Shown in pieces: positions 1 to 10,299 of a stretch of 64,000 bases of DNA (positions are counted from its first letter, which is position 1; the number at the start of each line of letters is the position of its first letter). A program made the position numbers and the translations under genes. The stretch is from contig RPFO01000702.1 of the NCBI GenBank assembly GCA_009746045.1, positions 1,242,001 through 1,306,000 of the forward strand. The letters run 5' to 3'. Origin of the DNA: Mesostigma viride. Its lineage: Eukaryota; Streptophyta; Mesostigmatophyceae; Mesostigmatales; Mesostigmataceae. The notes beneath the pieces are model-generated. The model searched no databases. It saw only the letters and a list, made by a program, of their open reading frames with translations, and had not been told where the DNA came from.

Positions 1-804
1 TCCTCCGGGAACAGGTGTGATATAGCTTACTTTATTTTTTACTGATTCAAACGCAACATCACCCACTAATTTATAATTAGCTTCCAATCTAATTCTATTT
101 ATCCCGACATCAATTACTATAGCTTTCTCTGAAAAATATTCCGAGGAAAAAAACTGCGGCTTACCAATTGCAGTAACAACTATATCAGCATTAGAAGTAA
201 TGCTAGCTAGATTTGTTGTTTTGGAATGGCATAAAGTAACAGTAGCATCTTCTCTGTTTAATAATGCCGCTAACGGCCTACCAACGATATTTGAACGACC
301 AACAATCGCTACATTTTTACCCTCTAGGTTAATCTGGGTAAGTTTAATAAGCTCAAGACAGCCTCTTGCCGTACATGGTATAAACCCACCGCTATAACCG
401 CTATTTAAAACACCCACATTAAAAGGGTGAAACCCATCTACATCCTTAGCAGGATCAATAGCATTTATTACTTTTTCCTTGGAAATCTGCTTAGGCAACG
501 GCAGCTGGACTATTATACCTGAAATTGAATTATCCAAATTCATCCGCAAAATTTCACCGAGTAAAGTTTTTTCGCTAATATTCTCTTCAAAGTTCTTCAA
601 TTCAGTATCTATACCTATTTTTCTTGCAGCACTAATCTTATTTCTAACGTAAATAGCACTCGCAGGATCTGAGCCGACTAGAATGATAGCCAGTTTTGCT
701 ACCAGATTATTTTCCTTTTTTTGATATTCAATATTTTTTTTTAGCTTCTCTAATATTAGATCGGCATGGTATTTTCCATCTATTAAGATAGCCTCTTTTA
801 TCAT
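1..804 (-). CDS. folD: FolD, methylenetetrahydrofolate dehydrogenase/cyclohydrolase (3' end cut by window edge)
   Basis: Bifunctional cytosolic enzyme of one-carbon metabolism that interconverts methylene-, methenyl- and formyl-tetrahydrofolate with NADP. The frame opens at ATG 804-802 and stays open for 268 codons to the left edge, so only the last residues are missing. Visible family marks are the catalytic Tyr52-x3-Lys56 (YVRNK), QLPLP at about 100-104, DVDGFHP at 121-127, the nucleotide-binding GRSNIVGRP at 169-177, and a C-terminal TPVPGG that continues off the window. The stop codon of the upstream reductase (805-807) directly abuts the folD ATG, so the two are probably cotranscribed and translationally coupled. 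Assignment is secure. Confidence 0.95.
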   Translation of the reverse strand, partial: MIKEAILIDGKYHADLILEKLKKNIEYQKKENNLVAKLAIILVGSDPASAIYVRNKISAARKIGIDTELKNFEENISEKTLLGEILRMNLDNSISGIIVQLPLPKQISKEKVINAIDPAKDVDGFHPFNVGVLNSGYSGGFIPCTARGCLELIKLTQINLEGKNVAIVGRSNIVGRPLAALLNREDATVTLCHSKTTNLASITSNADIVVTAIGKPQFFSSEYFSEKAIVIDVGINRIRLEANYKLVGDVAFESVKNKVSYITPVPGG

Positions 805-1806
805 TTACCTTTTTATTCCTTTAGTAGTTGAATATTCAAAATGTAAAGCCTTACCGTCAAAAACTCTAGAATAAGCATGGTGCAAAGCAGAAGCACTTTC
901 TGCAAAACTAGTTAGTATTAGTTTTAGTTTACCTTCGTACGTAGCTACATCACCGACCGCATATATACCTTTTATATTGGTTTCAAAATAAGGATAATTT
1001 ACTTTAATATGATGGTTATTTATATCGAGGCCAAAATCTAAAATTGGCCCTAAATTCTGAGCTAGGCCAAAAAACGGTAATAAGATATCTGCCTTTAATG
1101 GTTTTTTATTACCGTCTAAGTCAGCAACAATTACCTCTTCTAGGATACCATCTTTTCCTATTAACCCATCAAGTTGATAATTAGTAACCATTCTAATTTT
1201 ACCCAGAGCCTCAAGCTCATAAATTTTTTGTACAGTTGCAGGGGCAGCTCTAAACTTGTTTCTTCTATGGACAATCGAAACATCAGCTATTTCCGATAGC
1301 GATATTGCCCAATCAAGAGCTGAATCGCCTCCTCCCGCAATAACTATATTTTTACCGGCAAAATTTTCCCTATTTGTTACTAAATAAAAAACTGATTTTC
1401 CTTCATATGTTTCTATATTTTCTAACGGTGGCCTGTTTGGACCAAAAGATCCTGCTCCAGCAGCAATGACTACAACTTTTGCTTGTATTTCGTTTTGGGC
1501 GGAAGTCTTAAGTTTAAAAAAATCACTGCAACTTTCTAATTCAACTACCTGTTGTGATAAGAAATATTGTGGCGAAAAAGGTGCTGCTTGCTGATACAAT
1601 TTATCTACAAGATTTTGTGAAATAATTTCCGGATAGGCCGGAATATCATAAATTGGTTTTTCCGGATAAAGAGCAGAACATTGCCCACCAACAGCTTCTA
1701 AGGAATCAATTATTGCTGATTTCATTCCAAGCATACCAGCTTGAAAAGCACTAAATAAACCGGAAGGTCCTGCCCCTATTATTACAACATCAAACTGCAT
1801 AGTCAT
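805..1806 (-). CDS. Ferredoxin--NADP(+) reductase, thioredoxin-reductase-like type
   Basis: Flavoprotein of 333 aa that passes electrons between NADPH and ferredoxin. An FAD-binding GAGPSG lies near residue 12, an NADPH-binding [10 protein letters not shown] lies mid-protein, and a C-terminal GDVA precedes the FAD contact region. The fold matches thioredoxin reductase, but the redox CxxC of true TrxB is absent, which is the hallmark of the TrxR-like ferredoxin/flavodoxin reductases known in alphaproteobacteria and Firmicutes. Two in-frame ATGs (1806 and 1800) are possible starts; neither has a clear Shine-Dalgarno. It directly precedes folD, which could use the NADPH pool it influences (inference). 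Confidence 0.85.
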   Translation of the reverse strand: MTMQFDVVIIGAGPSGLFSAFQAGMLGMKSAIIDSLEAVGGQCSALYPEKPIYDIPAYPEIISQNLVDKLYQQAAPFSPQYFLSQQVVELESCSDFFKLKTSAQNEIQAKVVVIAAGAGSFGPNRPPLENIETYEGKSVFYLVTNRENFAGKNIVIAGGGDSALDWAISLSEIADVSIVHRRNKFRAAPATVQKIYELEALGKIRMVTNYQLDGLIGKDGILEEVIVADLDGNKKPLKADILLPFFGLAQNLGPILDFGLDINNHHIKVNYPYFETNIKGIYAVGDVATYEGKLKLILTSFAESASALHHAYSRVFDGKALHFEYSTTKGIKR

Positions 1807-2023
1807 TTATTACAGATAAATTTTTTATTTATTTTTACAAAATATAAAATTAAAATAAGAATGCAAGTAGATAGCGCAGCAGCTATTAACAAAAAAATAT
1901 TTTAAATCCTTTGTGCAAAAATTTTTGAGTCTATTTATTCATTATTATAAAAAGTAGTTTTCGATATAACTTGCCTTATTATAGCTAAGTAGCTCTGCTA
2001 ATTTTATACCAAATGTTTATACT

Positions 2024-3823
2024 ATGACACCTATTTTTTATATTAAAGACGGTAATTTAAGTTTTGCCGATAAAACTGTCCTTTCTTCCTTAGACTTATA
2101 TGTATATCCAGGGGATAAAATTTGTTTAGTGGGAAGAAATGGCTCAGGAAAATCCAGCCTAATGAAGGTAATTGCAGGAGAATATGAACTTGATAGCGGC
2201 GAATTATTTAAGAATCCAGTAACTGATATTGGTTATTTAAAACAAGATGTTATTACTGAAACTAATTACAGTATATACGAATTTGTTTTAGAGGGAGTAA
2301 AAAAGCCAGAAGAAAACAGATATCTTGCAGATATTATTCTGAACAAATTACAAATTAATGGAAATTTAAAATTAAAGAATTGTTCTGGTGGTCAAATTCG
2401 CAGAGCATTTTTAGCAAAAACTCTTGTAGACCAGCCTGATATTCTTTTGCTAGATGAACCAACTAACCATTTAGACATTACTGCAATTGAATGGCTGGAA
2501 GAATATGTAAAATCATATGCCGGAGCGATTGTTTGTATCAGCCATGACCGTGCTTTCCAGGAAAATACAACTAATAAAGTGTGGTGGATAGATAGAGCAG
2601 AGCTTAGAAAATCAAACAAGGGATTTAAGCATTATGATCAGTGGCGAGAGGAAATTATAGCAGAAGAGGAAGCTTCTCTTCGGAAGATGACCCGTAAATT
2701 GGAAATGGAAAAAGACTGGCTCAATACGGGAGTTACCGCAAGAAGAAAAAGAAATCAAAAAAGATTAGCAAATTTACATAGGTTACGAGACAGTTTAAGA
2801 ACCCACCAGGTAAAGCTAAGAGATGCTAAGGCAAAATTACAGATTGAACTTAATCAGGAAGCCAAAAAGGCTCAATTTATTATAGAAACTGAGAATATTT
2901 CTTTTAATTACGAATCGAAAAACATTTTTCATAATTTTAGCTTTAAAGTAAAGAAAGGAGAAAAAATTGGAGTTATTGGGCCAAACGGTTCAGGGAAATC
3001 GACATTAATAAAAATCCTTACCAAAGAATTGACTCCCATAGAAGGAAAAGTTAAACATGGAACTAATCTCGAAATAACTTATTTTGATCAATATAGAACA
3101 GAGCTAAATAAAGAACATTCCATTAAACTGACCCTTTGCCCTAACGGCGGCGATCAAGTATTTTTAAAAAATCAAACCATGCACGTTGCCGCCTATTTAA
3201 AAAATTTCATGTTTGATCCACGAATTATCAATGACAAAGTGTCTACTTTATCCGGAGGAGAATCAAATAGATTACTCCTTGCCAAAGCATTGATTTCTCC
3301 AGGCAACTTTTTGATTCTAGACGAACCAACTAACGATCTAGATACAGACAGTCTAGAGATGTTACTTGAAATACTTGCCGAGTATGACGGTACTTTAATG
3401 ATTGTCAGCCATGATCGGGATTTTCTAGAAAGATTAGTTACGAGAAGTCTAGTTTTTACAGGAGATACAATTGTAGACCTTTATGGAGGATATGAAGATT
3501 ATTTAAAATTTTATAAAAAAGTTAATAACCCTAATTTAAAAACCGATAATAAAGAAAAAAAGAAAATCGACATCCCTGCTTTGGAAAGTTCAAAAAAAAG
3601 TACAAAATTAAGTTACAAGTACCAAAGGTTACTGGAAGTTTTACCGAAAGAAATCGAAGAAATAGAAAATAATATTGCAGACTTTGAAACCAAATTAATG
3701 GACGGTGATTTATATCTCAAAAACCCTGAAATTTTTTACGAATATTCTAAAAAACTCGAAGAAAACAAGAAGCTCCTTGATAACAGAATGCGCCAGTGGC
3801 TAGAAATTGAAAATATGGAATAA
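2024..3823 (+). CDS. uup: ABC-F family ATPase, Uup type
   Basis: Soluble 599-aa protein with two ABC ATPase domains and no membrane segments. Domain 1 has Walker A GRNGSGKSS near residue 38, a degenerate signature CSGGQ and Walker B LLLDEPTNHLD. A charged linker follows. Domain 2 has GPNGSGKST, LSGGES and LILDEPTNDLD. The last ~90 residues (about 510-599) are Lys/Glu rich and look like the C-terminal coiled coil that defines Uup among ABC-F proteins. Family members act on ribosomes or on branched DNA intermediates, not in transport. The gene is transcribed away from the reductase-folD pair, across a 217-bp AT-rich spacer in which I see no other feature. Confidence 0.88.
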   Translation: MTPIFYIKDGNLSFADKTVLSSLDLYVYPGDKICLVGRNGSGKSSLMKVIAGEYELDSGELFKNPVTDIGYLKQDVITETNYSIYEFVLEGVKKPEENRYLADIILNKLQINGNLKLKNCSGGQIRRAFLAKTLVDQPDILLLDEPTNHLDITAIEWLEEYVKSYAGAIVCISHDRAFQENTTNKVWWIDRAELRKSNKGFKHYDQWREEIIAEEEASLRKMTRKLEMEKDWLNTGVTARRKRNQKRLANLHRLRDSLRTHQVKLRDAKAKLQIELNQEAKKAQFIIETENISFNYESKNIFHNFSFKVKKGEKIGVIGPNGSGKSTLIKILTKELTPIEGKVKHGTNLEITYFDQYRTELNKEHSIKLTLCPNGGDQVFLKNQTMHVAAYLKNFMFDPRIINDKVSTLSGGESNRLLLAKALISPGNFLILDEPTNDLDTDSLEMLLEILAEYDGTLMIVSHDRDFLERLVTRSLVFTGDTIVDLYGGYEDYLKFYKKVNNPNLKTDNKEKKKIDIPALESSKKSTKLSYKYQRLLEVLPKEIEEIENNIADFETKLMDGDLYLKNPEIFYEYSKKLEENKKLLDNRMRQWLEIENME

Positions 3824-3857
3824 CGTAATAGGTTTTAGTAAAAGGATAAATAAAAAT

Positions 3858-3909
3858 AGGCATCAAATTTATTTATTGACAGTTGTAATATAACTAGATT
3901 ACGATGCCT
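3858..3909. repeat. 7-bp inverted repeat flanking the putative gltX promoter
   Basis: AGGCATC at 3858-3864 and GATGCCT at 3903-3909 are perfect inverted arms 38 nt apart. They enclose a TTGACA box, and the right arm overlaps the candidate -10. It could be an operator or an RNA stem near the 5' end; function is unknown. Confidence 0.4.
3876..3905 (+). promoter_or_regulatory. Putative sigma-70 promoter of gltX
   Basis: A perfect -35 TTGACA (3876-3881), 18-nt spacer and -10 TACGAT (3900-3905, 4 of 6 matches) lie about 105 nt upstream of the gltX ATG. This is the best promoter match in the spacer. Confidence 0.45.
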
Positions 3910-4009
3910 GCACAGTTAAGATTTTTATCACTTTTTCTATATAGCAACTTAAAAGGCGCTAGTTAAGAGCAGCTAAAATTATTAAGGATAAATAAAAAAC
4001 CATTTTTAT

Positions 4010-5341
4010 ATGAAAAAAGTTATTACTAGATTTGCCCCTTCTCCTACTGGGTTTTTACATATAGGAAATGCACGTACTGCTCTTATTAACTGGTTATATG
4101 CCCGCAAATATAATGGCAAATTTATCCTCCGAATCGACGATACCGATATTACAAGAAGTACTGAAGAATATAAAAATGCAATTATTAGAGACCTAAAATG
4201 GCTGGGCCTAGAATGGGACGAAAGCTTTAACCAGAATAGCAGGTTAAATAATTATCTAATTGCTAAAGAAAAGCTCTTACATAGCGGAAGGCTATACCCA
4301 TGTTATGAAACTCCCGAAGAATTAGCTATAAAAAGAAAACTTCAGTTATCTCGCGGGTTACCTCCTATATATGATAGGGCATCTTTAAAGCTGACTCGGG
4401 ATCAAATAGCCGCTTATGAAAAAATGGGTAGAAAACCACATTATAGATTTATGGTTCAGGATTCTGAGATAAAATGGCACGATATGGTAAAAGGAATCAT
4501 AAACTATCAGGGAAGTAACCTAAGTGATCCTATTATCATCCGCGGCGATGGTACTATGACTTATATGTTGTGTTCTACTATCGACGATATTGATTATAAA
4601 ATATCCCATATTATCCGTGGTGAAGATCATGTCAGTAATACGGCTATTCAAATTCAAATGTTCGAAGCTTTTGGAACAAAAGCTCCGGATTTCGGACATT
4701 TAAGCCTGGTTAAAGCTAAAGATGATAAAATCTCAAAACGGGAAGGAGGTTTCGATATTGCAAACCTTCGGGATAATAAAGGGTTAGAAGCAATGGCCAT
4801 AAATAGCTTTTTTGCATTAGTTGGCTCTTCAAACAATGTAGTACCAAACTACAACCTACAACAGTTATTAGATAAATTTGATATTTCAACTTACTCAAAA
4901 AGCCCTACAACATATTTGCCTGAAGAGCTAGAAATTCTTAATCATAAATTAGTTATTCACTGTGAATATCAAGATGTTAAAGAAAGACTTCATCAACTAG
5001 ATCTTGATCAGATAGATGAAAAATTCTGGTGTGCCGTGAGGCCAAATTTACAAAAAATATCCGATATTAAGGATTGGTGGGAAATTTATACAAATCCTAA
5101 AAAAGTGGAAGTTACAGATCACAATATTTTGATTATCGCTGCGGAAACTTTACCAGAAATTATTAATCAAAATACGTGGACTAATTGGACTAAATCAATT
5201 TCTGAAAAATCTGGGAAGAAAGGCAAGGATTTATTTATGCCCCTCAGGCTTGCTTTAACCGGTATGAATAATGGGCCAGAACTAAAAAATTTACTCCCTC
5301 TTTTAAGTAGAGAAGAGATACTCAGAAGACTAAAAAGTTAA
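4010..5341 (+). CDS. gltX: Glutamyl-tRNA synthetase
   Basis: Class I aminoacyl-tRNA synthetase of 443 aa that attaches glutamate to tRNA in the cytosol. The N-terminus shows [18 protein letters not shown], where HIGN is the HIGH-type ATP motif, and the KMSKS equivalent is KISKREG in the middle of the protein. The C-terminal half is the helical anticodon-binding region. It is somewhat shorter than the ~470-aa norm. Rickettsiales often carry two GltX paralogues, one of which misacylates tRNA-Gln for GatCAB; I cannot tell which this is. It is preceded by the putative promoter at 3876-3905 and followed by an inverted repeat before the convergent fumC. Confidence 0.93.
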   Translation: MKKVITRFAPSPTGFLHIGNARTALINWLYARKYNGKFILRIDDTDITRSTEEYKNAIIRDLKWLGLEWDESFNQNSRLNNYLIAKEKLLHSGRLYPCYETPEELAIKRKLQLSRGLPPIYDRASLKLTRDQIAAYEKMGRKPHYRFMVQDSEIKWHDMVKGIINYQGSNLSDPIIIRGDGTMTYMLCSTIDDIDYKISHIIRGEDHVSNTAIQIQMFEAFGTKAPDFGHLSLVKAKDDKISKREGGFDIANLRDNKGLEAMAINSFFALVGSSNNVVPNYNLQQLLDKFDISTYSKSPTTYLPEELEILNHKLVIHCEYQDVKERLHQLDLDQIDEKFWCAVRPNLQKISDIKDWWEIYTNPKKVEVTDHNILIIAAETLPEIINQNTWTNWTKSISEKSGKKGKDLFMPLRLALTGMNNGPELKNLLPLLSREEILRRLKS

Positions 5342-5432
5342 GAGAGAAAGAAGTTGTCTTATCGAGTCACCCCCTACACTGCAATACTAGGTTTAAGTTA
5401 GAAATTTGCCATAGTTAACAGAGTTTCTCACA

Positions 5433-5475
5433 TATAGCATATCAAATTAAGGTATAGACAAATTGATATGCTATA
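5433..5475. terminator. Perfect 12-bp inverted repeat between convergent gltX and fumC
   Basis: Arms TATAGCATATCA (5433-5444) and TGATATGCTATA (5464-5475) are perfectly complementary around a 19-nt loop. They sit between two converging genes, a typical place for a shared terminator. There is no clean U-tract on either strand, so termination is inferred from position. Confidence 0.45.
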
Positions 5476-5502
5476 AATAAAAAGGCGCCTACAGCTAGTA
5501 AT

Positions 5503-6894
5503 TTAAATCTTACCAACCATATGCTCTGGAACAACAAATTTATCAAAATCCTGCTCTGAAATGAAGTTGAGCTGAATAGCCGCTTCTTTTAGAGATAAAC
5601 CTTCTCTATACGCTTTTTTAGCAATAATTGCAGCTTTATCATAACCAATATGAGGATTTAAAGCAGTTACAAGCATCAAGGACTGATCCATAAGAGCCTT
5701 TATTCTATCACGATTCGGTTCCATACCCTCTATACAATGATCGACAAAACTGGTAATTGCATCAGCCAGTAAATTTATAGAATGGAGCACATTCTGAATG
5801 ATAAGAGGCTTAAAAACATTCAGCTCTAAATGACCATTGGATCCTCCAATCGTAACTGCTACGTGATTTCCCATTACCTGAGCGGCTACCATGGTCATGG
5901 CCTCACACTGAGTTGGATTTACTTTACCTGGCATAATTGAGGAACCCGGTTCATTTGCCGGTAAATTAAGCTCACCTATACCACTTCGTGGTCCCGAGGC
6001 AAGCAGCCTGATATCATTTGCTATTTTCATCATACTCACGGCAAGAGTATTAAGTGAGCCGGAAAATTCCACTAGCGCATCATTGCATGCTAAAGCTTCA
6101 AATTTATTTTTAGCCGTTTTGAATTTATAAGAAGTATATTCTGCCACTTCTTCAGCAAATTCCTCTGCAAAACTTTCGTGGCAATTAATCCCTGTTCCAA
6201 CAGCCGTACCGCCTTGTGCGAGGTAATGTACTCCGGCCAAAGATTGTTCTATTCTTCTTAAAGAATATTCGACTTGGGCAGCATATCCGGAAAATTCTTG
6301 CCCTAATGTAACAGGAGTTGCGTCTTGCAAATGGGTTCTACCTATTTTAACTATTTTACTCCATGCTTTTGCTTTTGCAGCAAGACTTTGATGTAATTTG
6401 GTTAAAGCTGGAAGTAGTTTTTCATAAGTAGTAATAACTGCCGCAATATGCATTGCCGTTGGAAAAGAATCATTTGATGATTGTCCCATATTGACATGAT
6501 CGTTTGGATGTACCGGTGTCTTTCCACCTCTCTTACCGGTGAGTTTTTCATTCGCAATAGAGGCTAAAACCTCGTTCATATTCATATTAGTCTGGGTTCC
6601 AGAGCCAGTTTGCCAAACTACCAAAGGAAAATTATCACTGAGCTGGCCAGTAATAATTCTATCGGCAGCTTTTACTATTTCTTCTGCTATTTTAGAATCT
6701 AAAATACCAATTTTAGAATTAACTAATGCTGCGCATCTTTTTAAAATTGCAAGTGCCTTAATTATTTCCCTTGGCATTTTTTGGTCTGCAATTTTGAAAT
6801 TATTTAGAGATCTTTGTGTTTGTGCTCCCCAATATACTTCTTCACTAACCTCAATTTCACCAATTGAATCGGTTTCTTTTCTGTAACTAGCCAT
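5503..6894 (-). CDS. fumC: Class II fumarate hydratase
   Basis: TCA-cycle enzyme of 463 aa that interconverts fumarate and malate as a cytosolic homotetramer without an iron-sulfur cluster. The lyase-superfamily signature [11 protein letters not shown], with the catalytic-loop Ser, is present near residue 317. GRTHLQDA, carrying the catalytic His, and [13 protein letters not shown] are also intact. Length is standard for FumC. It is the last gene of a minus-strand run that starts with pdhA; 39 nt separate it from chpT. It converges on gltX across a palindrome that may end both transcripts. Confidence 0.96.
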   Translation of the reverse strand: MASYRKETDSIGEIEVSEEVYWGAQTQRSLNNFKIADQKMPREIIKALAILKRCAALVNSKIGILDSKIAEEIVKAADRIITGQLSDNFPLVVWQTGSGTQTNMNMNEVLASIANEKLTGKRGGKTPVHPNDHVNMGQSSNDSFPTAMHIAAVITTYEKLLPALTKLHQSLAAKAKAWSKIVKIGRTHLQDATPVTLGQEFSGYAAQVEYSLRRIEQSLAGVHYLAQGGTAVGTGINCHESFAEEFAEEVAEYTSYKFKTAKNKFEALACNDALVEFSGSLNTLAVSMMKIANDIRLLASGPRSGIGELNLPANEPGSSIMPGKVNPTQCEAMTMVAAQVMGNHVAVTIGGSNGHLELNVFKPLIIQNVLHSINLLADAITSFVDHCIEGMEPNRDRIKALMDQSLMLVTALNPHIGYDKAAIIAKKAYREGLSLKEAAIQLNFISEQDFDKFVVPEHMVGKI

Positions 6895-6933
6895 ACCAAT
6901 TCCTCTGCTATAAACCTTTATGGATGATAAATA

Positions 6934-7563
6934 TCAAGCCTTAAGAAACTTACACTCTAGGCTATTTCTTTTTTTATGGGCGCTAATTTTATATCCGCTT
7001 TTCTCACATAAATTACGGATGTAAAATTCACGGCAATTTTTAATATTAATTTCCTTATCCTTTTTACCGGTTAATATATCCCAAGTTTCATCGTTCAATT
7101 TTAGATCTTCACTATTGAAAGTTATTTTTGTAAAATTATTACTTTTGTCATTACCGCAAAAGAAAGACAGCTTACCGCCACGTACACTAGCTTCAGAAAT
7201 GATCATAACTAAACACAAAGACGCTTTCGCAAGTAAACTTTCTAAATAGAGCACTCCCGTTTCAAACTTTATATCTAGTTCTACTTTATTATTATTTGAG
7301 TAAAAATCTTGAAACAATTTGGTCAAATAAACAACACTCATTTGGGTATCACCATCTGGTGAAGCATAAACCCCACGAAAAACTTTAACCTTTTTTGTCA
7401 AATTGCCAGATTCTTCAATAGCCAATAACTTTGCTTTATTGCTAATATCTTTGTTATGTGTATCAATTAAGCTTAAACAATTAGAGACGGTACCAACAGA
7501 ACTGGAAAGATCATGCAAAAATCTTGCATTTAATATCTGCAGTAAACGTAACTCGTCAGTCAT
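6934..7563 (-). CDS. chpT: Histidine phosphotransferase ChpT-like
   Basis: A 209-aa soluble protein with an H-box-like segment near the N-terminus, ARFLHDLSSSVGTVSN (about residues 13-28). This matches the HDL-x-GPVGAV-NG pattern of alphaproteobacterial ChpT, a pseudo-histidine kinase that relays phosphate from CckA to CtrA and CpdR. The C-terminal half would be the degenerate HATPase-like domain; no ATP-binding N or G boxes are visible, as expected for ChpT. It lies between lpdA and fumC in the same direction, an unusual place for a regulator. The call rests on the His motif, overall length and architecture; a generic degenerate kinase is the alternative. Confidence 0.68.
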   Translation of the reverse strand: MTDELRLLQILNARFLHDLSSSVGTVSNCLSLIDTHNKDISNKAKLLAIEESGNLTKKVKVFRGVYASPDGDTQMSVVYLTKLFQDFYSNNNKVELDIKFETGVLYLESLLAKASLCLVMIISEASVRGGKLSFFCGNDKSNNFTKITFNSEDLKLNDETWDILTGKKDKEINIKNCREFYIRNLCEKSGYKISAHKKRNSLECKFLKA

Positions 7564-7602
7564 ACCCCTATCCCTTTTAATAAAAAAATATTAAAGATTA
7601 CA

Positions 7603-8991
7603 TCATATATGAATTGGCTTATTATATGCTTGTAAAACTGATTCCTGCAACATCTCTGAAAGAGTAGGATGTGGCAAAATTGCTTCTATAAAATCAAGTT
7701 CTATCCCCTCCATAGATTTAGCAATTACATAACTATGTATCAATTCTGTCACATCAGAGCCAACCAGATGCGCTCCTAATAATTCACCGGTTTTAGCATC
7801 AAAAATCGTTTTTATAAGGCCCTCGCTATCGCCTAAAATCAAAGCCTTGCCATTTGCATAAAAAGGGAAACGACCTATTTTTAATTTATAGCCCGCAGCG
7901 AGAGCAGCTTTTTCAGTCATTCCAACACTTGCTATCTGGGGCATAGAATAAGTACAGCCGGGAATATTTAATTTATTTAGCTCATGTGGCTTCTTACCAG
8001 CAATATGCTCTACTGCAATTATTCCCTCATGACTTGCCTTATGAGCAAGCCATGGTGCTCCTGCGACATCTCCGATTGCATAAATATTTGCCTCGGCTGT
8101 TTGGCATACACCATTAGTAGCTATATGACCACGATCAAGTTTTACTTTCGTATTTTCCAGACCTAAATTCTCGGTATTAGCGGTTATCCCTACCGCCATC
8201 AATAACACTTCTGCTTCTACCAACATCTTAGTATCATTTTGCAAAAACGCAACTTTAACGGTGTTATTTCTAATTTCCTTTCCTTCTAGTTTAATAGCAG
8301 TATAAAACTTTATCCCTTTTGTTTCAAAAGATTTTTTTGCAATAGCTGATATTTCCTCATCTTCCATCGGTAAAATTTGCGAGGCTGCTTCAAGTACAGT
8401 CACCTGAACGCCAAGAGCATTATAAAAAGATGCAAATTCAATACCTATAGCTCCTGAACCAACAATAACCATAGATTTTGGGACTGATTCCGGTATTAAA
8501 GCCTCTCTATAAGTCCAGATATTCTTGCCGTCTGGTTTAAAACCATCTAGGATTCTTGCTCTAGCACCGGTTGCAATAATAATATTTTTTGCTTCTAAAG
8601 AAGTTTTTTGGCCTTTTCCTTCAATGAGAACTGATTTAGGACTAGTGATTTTGGCAGTTCCTTCGAAGATTGTTACTTTATTTTTCTTTAGCAAGCCCTT
8701 AATACCTCCAACTAATTTAGCTGAGATACTACGTGAACGATTAACGATTTTCTTTATATCAAAATTTGCTTTTTCAGTAATAATACCAAATTCTTCTGCG
8801 TGTTTTATTTTCTGTAATAATTCAGCCGACTTTAATAAGGCTTTAGTAGGTATACACCCCCAATTAAGGCAAATACCACCAAGATGCTCTTTTTCAATAA
8901 CTGCCGTTTTTAAACCTAGTTGAGATGCTCTAATAGCTGCAACATAACCGCCAGGACCACCACCAATAACTATCACATCAAATTTTTCCAT
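7603..8991 (-). CDS. lpdA: Dihydrolipoyl dehydrogenase (E3)
   Basis: FAD-dependent disulfide reductase of 462 aa that reoxidises the lipoyl arm of E2 and makes NADH. The N-terminus holds the FAD motif GGGPGG, then the redox-active pair Cys41 and Cys46 in GGICLNWGCIPTK. An NAD-binding GSGAIGIE lies mid-protein, AIGDVAG contacts FAD, and the C-terminal HPTLSE carries the catalytic His-Glu of the partner subunit. It is 30 nt downstream of pdhC, so it is most likely the E3 of this pyruvate dehydrogenase complex, although it could also serve 2-oxoglutarate dehydrogenase. Confidence 0.95.
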   Translation of the reverse strand: MEKFDVIVIGGGPGGYVAAIRASQLGLKTAVIEKEHLGGICLNWGCIPTKALLKSAELLQKIKHAEEFGIITEKANFDIKKIVNRSRSISAKLVGGIKGLLKKNKVTIFEGTAKITSPKSVLIEGKGQKTSLEAKNIIIATGARARILDGFKPDGKNIWTYREALIPESVPKSMVIVGSGAIGIEFASFYNALGVQVTVLEAASQILPMEDEEISAIAKKSFETKGIKFYTAIKLEGKEIRNNTVKVAFLQNDTKMLVEAEVLLMAVGITANTENLGLENTKVKLDRGHIATNGVCQTAEANIYAIGDVAGAPWLAHKASHEGIIAVEHIAGKKPHELNKLNIPGCTYSMPQIASVGMTEKAALAAGYKLKIGRFPFYANGKALILGDSEGLIKTIFDAKTGELLGAHLVGSDVTELIHSYVIAKSMEGIELDFIEAILPHPTLSEMLQESVLQAYNKPIHI

Positions 8992-9021
8992 ATATTCTGG
9001 CCTTCTATAAAAGATTTTTTA

Positions 9022-10269
9022 TTAAACAAACATTAGAATCGGAGCTTCAATATATTTCTTAAAAGCTGCTAAAAATTCTGCTCCGACTGCACCATCAACT
9101 ACTCTATGATCACATGAAAGCGTAACATCCATAATAGTTCGTATTTCTACTTTATCGTCAATAATTACCGGACGCTTTGAGCTTATACCTACAGCCATGA
9201 TACAACCCTGCGGTGGATTAACGATAGCACTAAAGCTTTTAATTCCGTACATACCTAAATTGGAAATACTAAACCCTCCGCCTTGAAACTCTTCAGGCGC
9301 AAGAGCATTTTCCCTCGCTCTTTTTGCGAGATCTTTCATTTCAGATGAAATTTTAACTATATCTTTCTGATCGGCATTCTTAATAATCGGAGTAATAAGT
9401 CCTCCTTCAATGGCTACAGCTACAGAAATATCAACATTATTATAGAGCATAATCGCACTATCAGTCCAACTAGCATTTGCTGCTGGTACTTCCTTTAAGG
9501 CTTTTCCGCAAGCTAAAATAATAAAATCATTTACTGATAATCTTTTATCTTTATCACTCTCAAAATTAGCATTGATCTGCGCCCGTACATTAAGTACCGA
9601 ATCCATTACACATTCTATTGAAAGATAAAAATGAGGCACGGTAAGTTTTGATTCAAGCAATCTTTTAGCGATCACTTTGCGCATATTATTATTGGGAACC
9701 AAACAATATTCCTCTTTATCCCTCCTTATAGACCCTTTACTACTTTTAGCAGCAGATAAAACATCATTTTTAATTATGCGTCCATGTGGACCTGATCCAA
9801 CAATATTAGACAAAGATATCCCTTCTATACTGGCAATTCTTTTAGCTAGGGGTGACGCAAATATTCGTTTATTCGTACTTACACCTTGAGCAGGAGCGTT
9901 AGGGACAGAAATGCTTGCTAGTTTTGCCTCGGCAGGTGCTTGGTTTTTTTCTTCAGCAATTTGTTCAACCGGTTTTGGGGAAGTACTAAATTTGGCAATA
10001 AAAGCCTCTACATCAGCGTCTCCTTCATCTCCTTCAACCAGAACAGCAATTAACGAATTAACCTGAACACCTTCCGTTCCTTCCGGAATAAGGATCTTTG
10101 CAATTATTCCCTCATCTACAGCCTCTACTTCCATAGTAGCTTTATCAGTTTCGATTTCTGCAATTACCTCACCTGCAGAAATTTTTTCTCCCTCTTTTTT
10201 GACCCATTTAGCAAGATTCCCCTCGGTCATGGTCGGCGATAGTGCTGGCATTAAAATTTTTATTGGCAT
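9022..10269 (-). CDS. pdhC: Pyruvate dehydrogenase E2, dihydrolipoamide acetyltransferase
   Basis: Core acetyltransferase of the pyruvate dehydrogenase complex, 415 aa. An N-terminal lipoyl domain carries lipoyl-Lys43 in ETDKATME. A linker follows, rich in Ala, Pro and Glu (about 95-130). The peripheral-subunit-binding domain spans roughly residues 137-170 (FASPLAKRIA to IIKNDV). The catalytic acyltransferase domain ends with SCDHRVVDGA, where His388 is the active-site base. Only one lipoyl domain is present, as usual in alphaproteobacteria. It follows pdhB with a 30-nt gap. Confidence 0.95.
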   Translation of the reverse strand: MPIKILMPALSPTMTEGNLAKWVKKEGEKISAGEVIAEIETDKATMEVEAVDEGIIAKILIPEGTEGVQVNSLIAVLVEGDEGDADVEAFIAKFSTSPKPVEQIAEEKNQAPAEAKLASISVPNAPAQGVSTNKRIFASPLAKRIASIEGISLSNIVGSGPHGRIIKNDVLSAAKSSKGSIRRDKEEYCLVPNNNMRKVIAKRLLESKLTVPHFYLSIECVMDSVLNVRAQINANFESDKDKRLSVNDFIILACGKALKEVPAANASWTDSAIMLYNNVDISVAVAIEGGLITPIIKNADQKDIVKISSEMKDLAKRARENALAPEEFQGGGFSISNLGMYGIKSFSAIVNPPQGCIMAVGISSKRPVIIDDKVEIRTIMDVTLSCDHRVVDGAVGAEFLAAFKKYIEAPILMFV

Positions 10270-10299
10270 ATGAACCTTTTATCGAAATTATTCTGGAAA

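Noticed and set aside
1807-2023. Possible tRNA or small RNA between the reductase and uup
   Set aside because: No cloverleaf or T-loop GTTCRA sequence was found by eye; the stretch is plain AT-rich spacer.
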